Of a stretch of 64,000 nucleotides of DNA, positions 12,661 to 24,800 are shown one piece after another. The translations under genes and the position numbers were made by a program. Source of the DNA: Chimonanthus salicifolius (taxonomy: Eukaryota; Streptophyta; Magnoliopsida; Laurales; Calycanthaceae); contig CM023534.1 of assembly GCA_013350335.1 (NCBI GenBank), forward strand, positions 9,515,542 to 9,579,541, read 5' to 3'. How positions within the stretch are numbered: the stretch's first letter is position 1; the number at the start of each line of letters is the position of its first letter. Below the pieces are notes generated by a model, which saw nothing but the letters and a program-made list of their open reading frames with translations, did no database searches and was not told the origin of the DNA.

Positions 12661-14462
12661 TAAAACATGGGAGCACTTACACACACCTGAATTTCCTACC
12701 TCTACACACCCGTTTCTGAAATTTCGGATGAAATTACGATTTTACCCCCCGATTTCCTTTCATTCGAATGAATGCCCAGTTCATTTTGGCATTCATTAGA
12801 ATGAATCCTCAAGTGTATTTTCAATTCATTCGAATGAATAGGCTGAACAGTAACACGGAATACTGCTCAGCCCAATTCATTCGAATGAATAGATGATTCA
12901 TTCGAATGAATAGTAATAAAATAACCTTCATTTCATCCATTCATTCGAATGAATAGATCATTCATTCCATCCATTCATTCGAATGAATAGATCATTCATT
13001 CGAAGGAATGGACGTTCATTCGTTCATTCGAATGAACATGAAGGAAATGACCGTCACGAATCATTCGAATGATTCAGATTCGAACATGAAGGGAGTCACG
13101 AATCATTCGAATGATTCATCACGAATCATTCAGTATACAGTATACAGTAAATTCATTAAAATTCTTTTAAAATTTTAAACTTATTTTTTAAGCACTGTGT
13201 ATTTCCAAAAATTTTCAAATTGAATATCTAAACTAATTAAAATAACCTGATAAAAATACTTTAAGACTTCAAAATCTTTTGACGCTCCTAAATATTTAAA
13301 ACGCAGTATTTCACAAATAAGGGTATCCCTAGGCTGTGTCGAAAACACATTTAAGAGTTTCAAAAGACCTTGAAGTCTTAAGGTATTTTTATCAGGTTAT
13401 TTTAATTAGTCTAGATATTCAATTTGAGAAATTTTGGAAATATACAGTGCTTAAAAAATAACGGTCTATTTTTAAAACATAGACCATTATTTTTTAAGCA
13501 CTGTGTATTTTCAAAATTTCTCAAATTGAATATCTAGACTAATTAAAATAACCTGATAAAAATACCTTAAGACTTTAAGGTCTTTTGACACTCTTAAATG
13601 TGTTTTCGACACAGCCTAGGGATACCCTTATTTGTAAAATACTGTGTTTTAAATATTTTGGAGTGTCAAAAGACCTTGAAGTCTTAAGGTATTTTTATCC
13701 GGTTATTTTAATTAGTCTAGATATTCAATTTGAAAAATTTTAGAAATACACAGTGCTTAAAAAATAACGGTCTACGTTTTAAAATATAGATAGTTATTTT
13801 TAAGCACTGTGTATTTTCAAAATTTCTCAAATTGAATATCTAGACTAATTAAAATAACCTGATAAAAATACCTTAAGACTTCAAGGTCTTTTGACACTTC
13901 CAAATGTGTTTTCGACACAGCCTAGGGATACCCTTATTTGTAAAATACTGTATTTTAAATATTTAGGAGTGTCAAAAGACCTTAAAGTCTTAAGGTATTT
14001 TTATCAGGTTATTTTAATTAGTTTAGATATTTAATTTGAGAAATTTTAGAAATACACAGTGATAAAAAATAAGTTTAAAGTTTTAAAAAAAAATATTTAA
14101 ATAATGTTATGTTTACTGCTGAATGAATGAACGGAATGAATGAACGGCTGAAAGGCTGAAGGATCTGAAGGAATCATTCGAATGAATGGGATTCATTCAT
14201 TCGAATGATTAGTTCATTTGAATGAATGAGGCCCATTCATTCGAATGAATGGGCTGAGCAGTATTCCGTGTTACTGCTCAATCCATTCATTCGAATGAAT
14301 TGAAATTACACATGGGCATTCATTCGAATGAATGTCAAAATGAACTGGGCATTCATTCGAATGAATGGAAATCAGGGGGTAAAATCGTAATTTCACCCGA
14401 AATTTCAGAGACGTATGTGTAGAGGCTGAAAATCTTAGTGTGTAAGTGCTCCCTAAAACATG
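12661..14462. mobile_element. Foldback (MULE-like) element 2 with 8-9-bp TSD
   Basis: The flanking duplication is TAAAACATG at 12,661-12,669 and 14,454-14,462; the last G is shared with the left terminus, so the duplication is 8 or 9 bp. The ends are inverted: (G)GGAGCACTTACACAC on the left, and the right end reads the same on the opposite strand. The body is about 1.78 kb. The arms (to ~13,180 and from ~14,075) are packed with ATTCATTCGAATGAAT: I count about nine perfect ATTCGAAT cores on the left and six on the right. A mirrored spacer reading AGTAACACGGAATACTGCTC sits in both arms in opposite orientation. Three hairpin modules fill the centre. No transposase is seen. The motif AATTACGATTTTACCCC near the ends resembles the corresponding part of elements 1 and 3, supporting a common family. 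Confidence 0.92.
13182..14073. repeat. Three tandem hairpin core modules of foldback element 2
   Basis: The modules lie at about 13,182-13,461, 13,489-13,768 and 13,794-14,073, separated by short ACGGTCTA/ATAGACC-type linkers. Each has ~105-bp inverted arms starting TTTAAGCACTGTGTATTT. In the first module the loop is reversed relative to the other two: it reads GGGTATCCCTAGGCTGTGTC where they read GACACAGCCTAGGGATACCC. Confidence 0.9.
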
Positions 14463-14649
14463 ACTTTAGAGTTTAAGACTCTAAAGTGACCGTCCGAACC
14501 AGCCTAAATGTTTAACATAACGAGCGGGATCCTAGAATCTGAGTATCACTCTCGACCGGATCCTAGAGTCCAATAATAATCGGACGGCTCTCGCACTGGA
14601 TCCCGGAGTTCGAAATAATCGGACGGTCTGCTGACTCTCAGTCGACGCC

Positions 14650-14784
14650 ATATAATATCGTTTTACATTAGGGCTCGATACCTTTTTTTTTCCTCTCTCG
14701 CCGTTCTGATCCGAGGGAAAATAACTTTTTCGCTCTCTCTTCCCTCCGTCTCTCGCACCGTCGCAGAAATCTTCTCTTAGCTGG
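14650..14784 (+). promoter_or_regulatory. Orphan TATA box, CT-rich leader and splice donor
   Basis: TATAATA (14,650-14,656) is followed by a TTAGGGCTC telo-box-like element, a pyrimidine-rich leader (CTCTCTCGCCGTTC) and a good donor CTTAGCTG|GTAAAAGC (GT at 14,784). This is how plant housekeeping 5'UTR exons look. I find no coding exon within the next 1.5 kb, so it may be a decayed gene, a retained promoter or a non-coding transcript. Confidence 0.35.
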
Positions 14785-16387
14785 TAAAAGCTATGCCTAG
14801 AATCTCTTCTCCATTACGTTTTTCTTTACTTCTTCTTCATCTTCTTTTTCTTGTTTGGTAGAGGATGTTTTGAATATGTTCACTGTTATCATAGGAACAT
14901 TTGTATTGTATTCTGGGAAGTCATATTTTGGTTCATAACTCGTATGTAACAACTGTAATATGAGGGCAAAGTCCTCAATCTCTGTCAACTAAATTGGTCA
15001 AATGGTTGCTATGTTGTCTAAATTCTATGGAAATGAGTAGAACTGTTGTGACTCCCTCCTTTTAACTAAGATGGGTGTAAGCGCAATGCAGATAGGCAAT
15101 CAAATTATTTTGGGTATTTGTGTTTCTCATGAAGCATTCACAAGATCCCCTTTCCACCATAACCGATTGTTGGGCATGATGTGTTTTTGCAAAACATGCT
15201 TGGGAATTACTCTGTTCAAAATCAGAGAATACAAATAATAAATTTGTTGTTTTAATTTCTTTTATAGCGTTTCCTATTCTGTTATATCTTTATTTATACT
15301 GTGTGATTACAGTATTTCGTATTTGCTTGGTGTATGGATGGTTTTTATTTTTTGGCTGGCTTAATGAAGCACTTGGTGCCAATCATGGGCAGAGCCTGGG
15401 ATGTTTACTTGGATTGGGGGATGCAAACTAAAATCTCTCTTATAATTTTAAGTAAAGTTGAGTTAATTTTGTACGTGAAGCCCATTTTTTTATCTAAGAA
15501 GACTATTAAGTTGAAGTTGTTCTGTATATTAGGAAGAACAGGTAGAAGTTGCAGCCTTGGTTGTTTTGCAATACAAAGAACTGTATGGGGCCAAAACTTC
15601 CATGATCCAGAATACTAATCTTGTGCCTCCTGTCATGGATGATGAGTGTATGACCAAAACATATCCTAGATCAAAAAATCCTTGACATGGTGGAGAAATT
15701 TCTACAGCTTGAAATGATTCTTAGTTATATTTGAAACTTGTAAATTGTCTGGACAATGAAGACTCCCTCAGTAATTTTTTTTTTTTTTTTTTGAAATAGT
15801 TCATATATTAATATATAAAAAGACACTAGAGGTGCGAACACATAGAGAAAAACATATAAAACAATCACTAATAACTGGAAGAGAGATTAAATAGTAAAGC
15901 CTCAAGTAATATCAACACATTCTTTTTAAGCACACAAAATGTCAGAGAATCTCTCGGTGTATTCTCTCCTCTCTCTAAGTTTTTTTTTTTTTTAATATGT
16001 TCCATTGAATGAAGTTTGGATCAAGTCTAATTGGACATGGAAATGAGGTTAGGGTGGGATTCACAATTTTTTTTGAAAAGTAGGATTGACAAAATTTACA
16101 TGTCTTCCTTAGAATATCTCAAAATCTACATGTAATGAATAAGAAAAGAGCATGCAGCACAGACCACATGGAGCAAGCGTAAAGATGGAAACTTGATTGA
16201 GCGCCAACTCCCTTAAATTGGTAACCCGATCAATGCACCCATGAGAGAGAAATTTAAGGAATTTTTATATTAGTTCTTTATAATCGGTTTTTTGCTTGTG
16301 TGTCATGAAATAATTAGAGGAGAATATTTGGTGAGTATGTATCATGTACGGATTGAAGAAAATGGGTGTAATTTGATCAATGATATG
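14785..16387. other. Spacer, no supported gene
   Basis: The sequence is less AT-rich to about 15,760, with short frames (for example 15,334-15,618) that show no domain. Poly-T tracts and simple AT-rich sequence follow. It could be intron or 3' sequence of the orphan promoter just upstream, but nothing demonstrates this. Confidence 0.4.
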
Positions 16388-16734
16388 GGAAAATGTAGGG
16401 CTGCAACTTGGGTCGGGTTTTGGCCGGACCCGCATGACCCGATCCAAGAAATCATGCGGGTTGGGTCAAGAATTTCGGGTCAGCAGGTTGGGTTGGGCTA
16501 AGAAGATAAAGACCCACATGAAATTCTAGTCGAGTCGTGTTGAGGATTTTATAAGTGAACTCGACCCAACACAACACAATCCGACTCGACTAAAATAAGT
16601 TTAAAATGGATTCAAAATGTAGGTTGGGTCAGAATTCGGGTCGGGTTGGTCAGATTTCATATATATCAACTCGGGTCAGGTTGGGTTTTAAAGAACCCGA
16701 CCAACTCGACCCGAGTTGCAGCCCTAGTAAAATG
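16388..16734. mobile_element. hAT-type MITE
   Basis: The body is 16,396-16,726 (331 bp). Inverted ends are TAGGGCTGCAACTTGGGTCG on the left and the reverse complement of TAGGGCTGCAACTCGGGTCG on the right. Flanks are 8-bp near-duplications GGAAAATG (16,388-16,395) and GTAAAATG (16,727-16,734), one mismatch. The interior is rich in GGGTTGGGTC and its complement. An 8-bp duplication with (C/T)AGGG-type ends fits hAT elements. It is non-coding; short frames inside are incidental. Confidence 0.8.
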
Positions 16735-18775
16735 CAACTTGAACTTGTACAAAAGAAAATTACCTTGATTGAAGGGATTTGGTCAATGCACAACTGTAAA
16801 AGAATTCAACAATGGTAACTGAAAGATTTGGTCTATATACAAAAAGTCGTACGGAGATTATTTCTTTATTCAATGATAAATCTTGTAGTGACATATATAT
16901 GTGTTTGACATCTTCATTGGATTATATAAATTAATAATTAATAAACAAGGCATAGAGAGAGTAATAGTACGAATTTTGTGTTTTGCTTGTTGCCTCAATA
17001 TAATTAACAATCATATTTTGAATCATCCAACAATATAATTTAGTGTTTTGAAACATTACCACTTACTGTTGTTGAATGATGTTCTCAACATAGTAATGTT
17101 TTGTTGTTGATAAGGATTCTTTTCCACTTCTAAAGGAGGTCAACAGAAAATGATCTGATGTAATTCTGTCGGATGTCCGATCGAAGACACAGAATTCTAT
17201 TTGAAAATTTTGTAAAAATTCAGGCTCTGGGAATGATCTGATGGGGTCTGTTGGAGCTCTAATGGGTTCCATCGGGTGTTTGATCACTCTGTTCTCAAAA
17301 ACAGATTTGCACACTCAAAATGCCATAGGTTGAGCTATCTAATTTGGATTTGAACATAATTTGGGCTTGTTGGAAACAAAGACTTGGGCATCTTTGTTTT
17401 AGAACCTCATCTTAATAGACTTTAATATACAAATCAACTCAACAAGTTAGGCTCAAGCTTTGAGAAAATGAGCTTTGAGCTTATCTTGTTTCTTCTTCCC
17501 CCTCTTTATTTTTATTTCTTTCTTATTTGAATGTTAACTGCGAATCTTCATTAAAAAAAAAAAATCGAGTATAGACATCTAAAATATGAAACATTGAAAA
17601 CCTTTTTCTACTATAATATTTGCTACCTATATTTAATATAGGTTACGTACAAAATCAAGCTCCAAATGCATGTATAAGTCTGAGATGCGTCTGATCAAAA
17701 GATGGGCTTAGAAATCTAAGCCAATTGATATTCAAAGTTTCAAACTAAAAGTTAATGCTTGAGTCATCTTTTTCTCTAGCCGGACCCTATCACCCTAACA
17801 ATTGTTAAATCAAAATTATTTATCAAATTGACATCCGGATCCGACATGGCAGCCCGATCCAAATACTATCAGGGCCTAGTTTGAAGCCCCAGTGCCCAAT
17901 GGGGTGGCCTATACAAATCGTTTATGATGGGCCCACAAGCATTCATTGGTCCATATTTTGAATGGGAGATGACGTCCTTGCCGTCCTTTAGAAGTGGTCG
18001 TCCCCCTATTGGTACTCACATGATCTTTGCTTGCTTGTGCGAATGTAAGGTTCAGATTTGTATTAAAGACAACTTGATAGGCCACTGGTTGATCTAAAGT
18101 AATATTTTTTTTAACAAGCTCGTAAAGAATGATCATATGCTGTCATCTTAATAGTAAGAATGATTTTAAATGTGTTATTTAGAACACGTACGGTTAATCT
18201 CTTAAGAAACTAAATCATTCATTAATTTTTAAATGCAAATATACAATATCATTTTTAAATTTGTAAAATTATTGAACTCACCATCGAATGAATCAAATGA
18301 AAGTACTTTATTAGAAAATCTATAAAGTTTATCACATCCCTCCCATTTGATCCATACAGTGGTTGGTTTAATGGTTTCACACAATGTAAAGAGATAAATA
18401 TATGTATCTTTTTATTTAGAAATTAATAAGTAGTTTTGATTTATTTTTTTAAGAAATAGATCCTACATATTCTAACTAACACCATTTAAAGTCATCTTTA
18501 CCATTAAGATGACAACATGTGATAGTTTGTCCAAGTCTATAACTCCATAAAAGGGGTAACTGTTTTTAAATTAAGAGGTGTTGTATAATTTAATTTTAAA
18601 CATTTTGTTGTATCATATTGATGCGAGTCATCTTGAGCCCATCTTATATGAGGTGCCCCAATTTAAGACATTGTCTAATTAACTAAAGTCCAAAATTCTT
18701 TATGGAGATTTTTGGAAAAGAGATCTGGTGTTGAATTTTAATAGAGAGATTGTATAATTGTCATAATCATGGTTA
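16735..18775. other. AT-rich spacer, no gene
   Basis: I see no coding region, RNA gene or bounded element. Short frames show no domain or compositional signal. Confidence 0.5.
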
Positions 18776-18780
18776 AATAA

Positions 18781-18941
18781 CATGGGTGTAATTCAACTGG
18801 TTGACTCCCATCTCAGAAGGCAGGAGGTTGCGGGTTCGAGCGCCCATGGCCTAACTTTGGTGTGACTTAAGGATAGTGGACTCATCAGTGAGAGTTTTAG
18901 TAAAACTGTATATGAATTTTCCACACTTAATTAAAAAATTG
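18781..18941 (+). mobile_element. tRNA-derived SINE
   Basis: An A-box-like GTGTAATTCAACTGGTTGAC is followed about 30 bp later by a B-box GCGGGTTCGAGCGCC (ending near 18,844). Then comes a tRNA-unrelated part with TTGGTGTGACTTAAGGATAG and a short A-rich end. The layout and wording match the SINE at 47,895-48,066. It is not a tRNA gene: no acceptor-stem pairing follows the B-box. Confidence 0.7.
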
Positions 18942-19240
18942 TTCAGGTTGTAATTCAAATTTTATTTTCATATTTTGTTTGCTATATTTACGAAAAGTAT
19001 GATCTCAAACACAATCGATGTGCTGATTGGAGCAGCTTAATCATTTTGGATGGTGAGACCCACTTGATGAACGGCATGGATCATTGAAGAGTGACTCACC
19101 TGTCAGTCACCTAAAATGCACGTGCCTAGCCTTTAAAAGAAAGAAAGAAAGAGAGGTGTACAGAGCAACTGGAGCAGCATCTTCAGCTTTCTTAAGTTCA
19201 TGCCATTTCCATCCAAAGACTCGAAGACAAAAGAGAAAGT

Positions 19241-19244
<4 letters not shown>

Positions 19245-19291
<47 letters not shown>
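19245..19291. repeat. (AG)n microsatellite
   Basis: An uninterrupted ~47-bp AG run sits in purine-rich sequence and generates several spurious Arg/Glu or Ser/Leu frames on both strands. Confidence 0.97.
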
Positions 19292-19295
<4 letters not shown>

Positions 19296-19620
19296 CCTCT
19301 TCCTTTTTCTCCTCGTCAAAACTTCATCAAACCCCAAATATATTCCCTCAGCCTTTGTCTTGTCTGTCCTTCCAACAATCCGACCACTTTTACTTTTCCT
19401 CCCTCACAATCATAAACAACATGGAAGTACTTGAATGGAAAACTATTGCAAGATTTATTACTTAATTAGTATTATTATATGATCGGCTCTTACAAATGGT
19501 GAGATTAATTAGCATGAACATCCAAATAGATGCTAAATGAAGATAATTAAATACAAAAACAAAGAGAAGAATGAAAAATGAAAGATTTGTAAAAAAACAG
19601 GAATTAGAAGATAATAAAAA

Positions 19621-19845
19621 AGAATACCCACTTCTAGCAAATTGTTATCAGAGTTAGATCTCAAGTTATATCATGTGGATTCGAGGAATCCTCTTAGTAA
19701 ATTAGATGACTGGCCTCGAAGGGGGATTGTTGGGGCTGCGAACGAGTCCCACAATGAAACTGTAGAAGAAGATTTAAGGATTTATAATAGACTTGAGTCA
19801 TTTCACCTAATGAAACATATTCTTCTAAATGATTGAATTACTAAA
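19621..19845 (+). mobile_element. TRIM retrotransposon fragment (PBS, PPT, 3' LTR)
   Basis: In order: the tail of a left LTR (GAATACCCACTTCTAGCA), a primer-binding site resembling the initiator-Met tRNA complement (TTGTTATCAGAGTT, 19,642-19,655), a ~65-bp interior, a purine tract GAAGGGGGA, and a right LTR starting TGTTGGGGCTGCGAACGAGT at 19,728 and continuing to about 19,845. The LTR aligns by eye with the TRIM at 33,924-34,217. Most of the left LTR is gone. Confidence 0.7.
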
Positions 19846-21400
19846 GGGTTGTTTTTATTCTTTCATCAATATCTTCACCACTTTCAGTCACTTCCTACCA
19901 TGTCTCACACAATTATGTTATGTTTATAGGTTGGGAGAGAGTGAGTAGGTTATATTTTTGTGAGTGCCCCCCAAAGGCCACAAGCATGCACGTATTCTCC
20001 AAAGCAGAAGAGGTTGAAGAGAAGGCGACAAAGCCACCATCCAACCATTGATTCCATTCCAAGAACTCATCCAAACGCTTAAGTACGCAGCTCCTTGGAC
20101 TCTTCCCTCCCACCCTTTTCTTCCTAAAAGCCGTTTTGCCTCTTCCCTTCTTCACATCCACCACCCTTGGCTTGGATGACCAACCAACCTTTCCTTCTTG
20201 GACTTTGCACCTCCTCTGCCGATTCTTCTCTCTTTTGCATCATCCACAATCAATCAACCACACTCACAATCTATAATTTTATTCACAATAATGTATCCCT
20301 GGCCTGCAGGGCCACGCCCTCTTCGTGCTCCCTATCATTTTAGATAGGTCCCATTGCAGATGAATGGACTTCTCATCATTTTAGATAGGTCCCATTGTGA
20401 GTTCTCATGAAAAAAAAATGCGATTGGAGAAGATGATAGTGCACCTCCTAGAGAACCAATGACAGTTTGAATTGTTGTAGAAATTATAATAAACAATAAA
20501 TATAATTTTTTTAAAAAAATGAATAAGGTGGTGCATTATCACATTGTAAGACTCACTCAAAATTTTATCTCCAGGATCTAATGCTATTAGTTCTGCTCAT
20601 TGATCTCCACTCCAGTAAACATAATCAATGAATTGAAGTGAAAATCCAGAAAAAGGGAAACGAGAGAGAATGCACATTCCATTATCGACTCATCTATTTA
20701 TAGACGAAAAATGACAACAGTCAAATTATAGAATTCAAAGCTTGCGATCTTCTTTCTTTTTGGTATTTCTTTCAAATGGACATAACCTAGAAATTTGAAT
20801 TTTAAGAAAATTACGAAACCATTGAGAGAGAGCGCTATTGAGTTCTTTAATGCCTCTTTGATTTCAATGAAACCATTAACAGAGAGAGCCATTGAGCTCT
20901 TTAATCACTCTTCGGTTTCTTCACCTCTTCTTCTTCTTTATGTCTTTTTTTTTTCCCTTTTTTTTTCTTTTATATCATTATTATTATTACAAATTATATT
21001 TTTATTTTTTCCGTCTCTAGCACTAGACAAGAGTGGAGCTCTCAAATAATTGAAGATTTGAGGAAAAGGATGGGTTGGGAGGGTATTTATACATCACAAG
21101 CTTTCACCCAATTTTTTCTTCAATTTCAATGTGAAACTCAAAAACTTATCATAAAAAATGAAATTTAAATTTTGTGAAAAATTGTCTCTGACTTCAATTT
21201 TTTTATTTCATTCTGAATTTTTAAAACAAAACATTTAAAGAAAGAATAATGTGGGTTCTACTAAAAAGACAATAATTTCAATTTTTTTTAAAGAAATACT
21301 GCAACATCTATGAGGCGATGGACTATAGGCTGAATCATTGATCCTGTGGACCACTGAAATAGGCCTTCAAATCAAAATAAGACGAAGACAACAGTCCATT
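19846..21400. other. Spacer with small duplications, no gene
   Basis: Two local duplications are visible: CATTTTAGATAGGTCCCATT twice near 20,336-20,397, and a ~63-bp unit around GAGAGAGCGCTATTGAG at about 20,820-20,910. No coding region is supported. Confidence 0.5.
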
Positions 21401-21403
21401 TCC

Positions 21404-21411
21404 TATATATA
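21404..21411 (+). promoter_or_regulatory. TATA box of the small conserved gene
   Basis: A strong TATATATA lies 72 bp upstream of the start codon at 21,483, an ideal spacing for a ~40-bp leader. Confidence 0.65.
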
Positions 21412-21482
21412 CACAATTATACACACACCACCCTTACAACCCTCCTACAGACTCAAATCTTGTCCCAACTTCACAACCAACA

Positions 21483-21872
21483 TTGGATTGTAAGGACTAC
21501 TCTGCTGTCATGGGCAGGGAAAGTGCAGAGTCTACTACCATTCTTCAATCCTCCTCCATTGCTCTCCTCCAAGAGAGGTTCAGACAATTACAAAGAGTTA
21601 AAGAAATGAGGGAAGAGAGAGATCTCCTCAAGCTTTTCGCCGTGGCCCAACAATCAAGCCCAGAGGCACATTACAGCTCGTCCACCAGTCAGTTCTTCCA
21701 CTCTGATTTGATCCTTCCATCCAGGTCTCTTAGAACGTCCCGAACTGAATCGCACTTCAACTGGGCTGAGGCCCCTCTCTCGACGACTTTATGGCCGGAC
21801 GGCAGAGCGGCCAAGCGCACCTTCAACCATTTTGATGATAAAGATGCCGTGGACACCTCTCTTCATCTGTAA
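21483..21872 (+). CDS. Small conserved plant protein of unknown function
   Basis: This single-exon frame encodes 129 residues starting MDCKDYSAVMGRESAEST. Residues about 26-53 (SIALLQERFRQLQRVKEMR and the following EERDLL) form an amphipathic, charged helix likely to be a short coiled coil. The rest is Ser/Thr-rich and probably disordered, with a basic patch near LRTSRTE and a C-terminal WPDGRAAKRTFNHFDD segment. No signal peptide or membrane segment is visible. I believe small plant-specific proteins with an LLQERFRQLQ-type helix exist, but I cannot name a function or locus with certainty. The strong upstream TATA box, GC balance and long open frame in an AT-rich neighbourhood support a real gene. 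Confidence 0.78.
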   Translation: MDCKDYSAVMGRESAESTTILQSSSIALLQERFRQLQRVKEMREERDLLKLFAVAQQSSPEAHYSSSTSQFFHSDLILPSRSLRTSRTESHFNWAEAPLSTTLWPDGRAAKRTFNHFDDKDAVDTSLHL

Positions 21873-24800
21873 AAAGATGAAGAACAAACAATTTTCTTTT
21901 TAATGAGGCCTTCGTTGTTATGTTTAATTACCTTTGTGTAGTAAAACAGAATGGGAGACCAAAATGCTCTGTAACTACTACTTTCCATCTATTCTTATAT
22001 AATCATGATCATGTTTGTAGCCTCAACATTACTGATTGATATCGAAAACATTGAAAAATATTATAATTACCGTGGACAGGAGAAGCCCTCTGATTTAAAA
22101 TCGTGAGACTCAGACTCAACTCAGAAATCCAATCAGTTCATTTAATTTAGCAGTGTTTTCTCTAGTTTTGCCACATTTCAGCAGAAAAATTCAATTCACT
22201 CTCCAAGTAACATGGATTCTTAAAGTTTCTAAAGCCTCCTGACTGGGTCCACTATGGGCGTCACCTTATTATTATTATTATTATTATTTCACTAATGAGG
22301 CAAAGCTAGAGCCCAACTCCAAGCCAATGATTAATGTGATGGGCTTGGTCACCTGAATCTGTTATGATATTCATTTCATTTTCTAATCTTGGTTTATTCA
22401 ATCTAATGCAACTTAGATGAAAACATTTGCATCCAACCTGCTCTTGTTGACAAGACACACGATGTTCTGTGGTTGAGATCTTAATCATCTTACTATAGAG
22501 GCCTGATTGGACTGATTGAAGAAGAGGGGTGATGGGATCTGATGGCCCAAGAGATACTAATGAAACTGACTATAGTTTCTGGTCTGTGATAATGCCTCGT
22601 CATTCCACATGTATGCCTAGTAATGAACTGCAAGTGGTTACCATCTGTATGATCGGAATAGTTTTGAAGATCGGAAATGTTAGGTTTTTATTTACATGTG
22701 GGCCCACATAGGCCGATAGGGCAAAATTTGACCTGACTTGACTACCCAACGCAATCTGAACCAGTCATTTTTATAAATGACCCAGTCCAATCCGAACACA
22801 TTTATAAATGCATAGACCCAACTTGACCCAAACCCAAAAATAGGCACGTAAACTTGCCTAACCTATTATTGTTCATGTCACCACATGAGATCAACACTCA
22901 TTTAAATGGTAGACTTCGTATATGTCTCGTTAGAAAAGTCTCTTTTGTCAAATAAATAAGTAATTCAATTCCAATCAAATATAAAATAACCCGAACCAAA
23001 TAAACCCAACCCAAATTATTGCCAAGTCTAGACACAAGTAGCTTCAACGATAAGAAGCTTGACTCTGTGGTCAAGGGATTGTTTGAACTGAAAATAAAAA
23101 GTTAATATTCAGGTCAAGTGATTGGAACTCAACTCTTGTTATTTTTGTCATCTTGGAAGCTCGTCTGCAGACTTCTTAAGCCCATGGGCTGGCCTGAATG
23201 CCTGATAGCTGACAGTAAAATTTATATAGGACTAGAGACCTCTGTGGCCCATTCTTCTCAAAGAACTCAGCACAAAGCCCAGTAGCTGAATTTGGGCTTC
23301 ACTTTTAGTACCCGGGGCTCAACGGGCTTCACCGTAGCTCAGGACTCAGGTGGAAATGAAAGGATCTAGACTTGATGTTCTAGCCTAGTCAGACCCATTT
23401 GCAGCCCCTTTCATAACATACTAATTTTTACTTATATCGTTATATGAGATCCCATTATGGATATGAAAGGCCCTATGATTGACAGCCCATAGAAATTTCC
23501 TACATTAACAGATCCTAGGCATCCAATCTTTATATTTATTTTCTTCTACCCATTGACATTGTTCTTTCTCAAAGACTATTTTCACACCACCTATTGACCA
23601 ATGAGATTTGTGAAAAAATAGAAAAATGAAGAAAAGAAGAATCATTAAAACAAATCCAATAAAGATTAAAAAAAAAAAAAGGGTATAAGAATCTGATAGG
23701 CGAAACTAAACACAAGATAGGTTTTATTAGTCTTCACACATAAAGATCTAATCTTTATATCATGCATAAACAAATCCCATCATGTTTCGGTTTTTTTTTT
23801 TGGAAACCTGGATACATCGGATGATATAAAACATATCAGCTGGGTTTGGAGCCTTTTAGGTCTGCCATGGGCCAAGATCAAATCTTTAGGCCTGACAAAT
23901 GAGTCCATTGGACCTAGCTTAGTTTTAACATGAATATTGAGATTCAGGAGATTACTCAAACCCAAACCCAACTAGTAATCAATGTTTACTCATTCAAACC
24001 AACACTTCTAAGTTCGGCGATACAATATGTATCACCCAATACATAAAGCCACGCTTGTGACAATACGTATCGGCCAATACATAAAGACTCAGTATCGGTG
24101 GTGCTTAGAACTTCTACAATTTCAATTTCTTTATTCAAATCAACACAAACTCATGGATCAGAAAGTCCTCTATCAGAACCCAGGCCTTCATAAGCTTTGT
24201 CTAAGAACAGTGAGCAGTCCACTTTGAAGGCCCACAAAGGATGATTAGGATTGGTGGATTGAACTCTAAGAAGCTCAGAACAGTCCACTTTAAACAGTAA
24301 ACACCAAAACAAGAGCCAATGTATCTAAATCAAACCTATGGATCGATCAAGTGAAAAGAATCGATGTTTATTGCAGCATCAGAATGATTTGATTTTTCAG
24401 ATTGATAACTATTTTTTTTTTTTTGCAAAAGAATCATAAAAAGACTCCCAAAGTAAGAAACAGTTCTATTTAGAAATGGACTGTACACCTTTGTTTAAAG
24501 AAGACATTCTCTTCTTCTTCTTTTTATTGAATGTAATAGTGTGAAACTAAAATGAATTTAGGGAGATGTTGCGCAACATTTTCTATGAAAATAAATAATG
24601 GTTTTTATGTATGATTGAACCATAAAAAAACCATGGCCCAACTCTTTTTATGACCCATGAACCAACTCAACCATGACCTGATCGATGACTCAACCCATTG
24701 ACCCGATCTATCATCCAATCCATGTTCCAACCAACATAACCCATGAGTGATAGTCAACCCAGCCTAACCTATTTTCAAATCCATAACTTGACTTATGGCT

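Noticed and set aside
12700..13150. Regularly repeated ATTCATTCGAATGAAT suggesting a CRISPR-like array
   Set aside because: Spacers are irregular, the repeat is itself a palindrome, the array is mirrored on the other side of a transposon, and the genome is a plant's.
18781..18850. Possible tRNA gene (A-box and B-box)
   Set aside because: No cloverleaf acceptor or anticodon stems can be drawn, and the sequence shares its tail with other SINE copies.
19084..19434. Overlapping frames rich in Arg/Glu and Ser/Leu on both strands
   Set aside because: They are produced by the (AG)n microsatellite; no conserved residues lie outside it.
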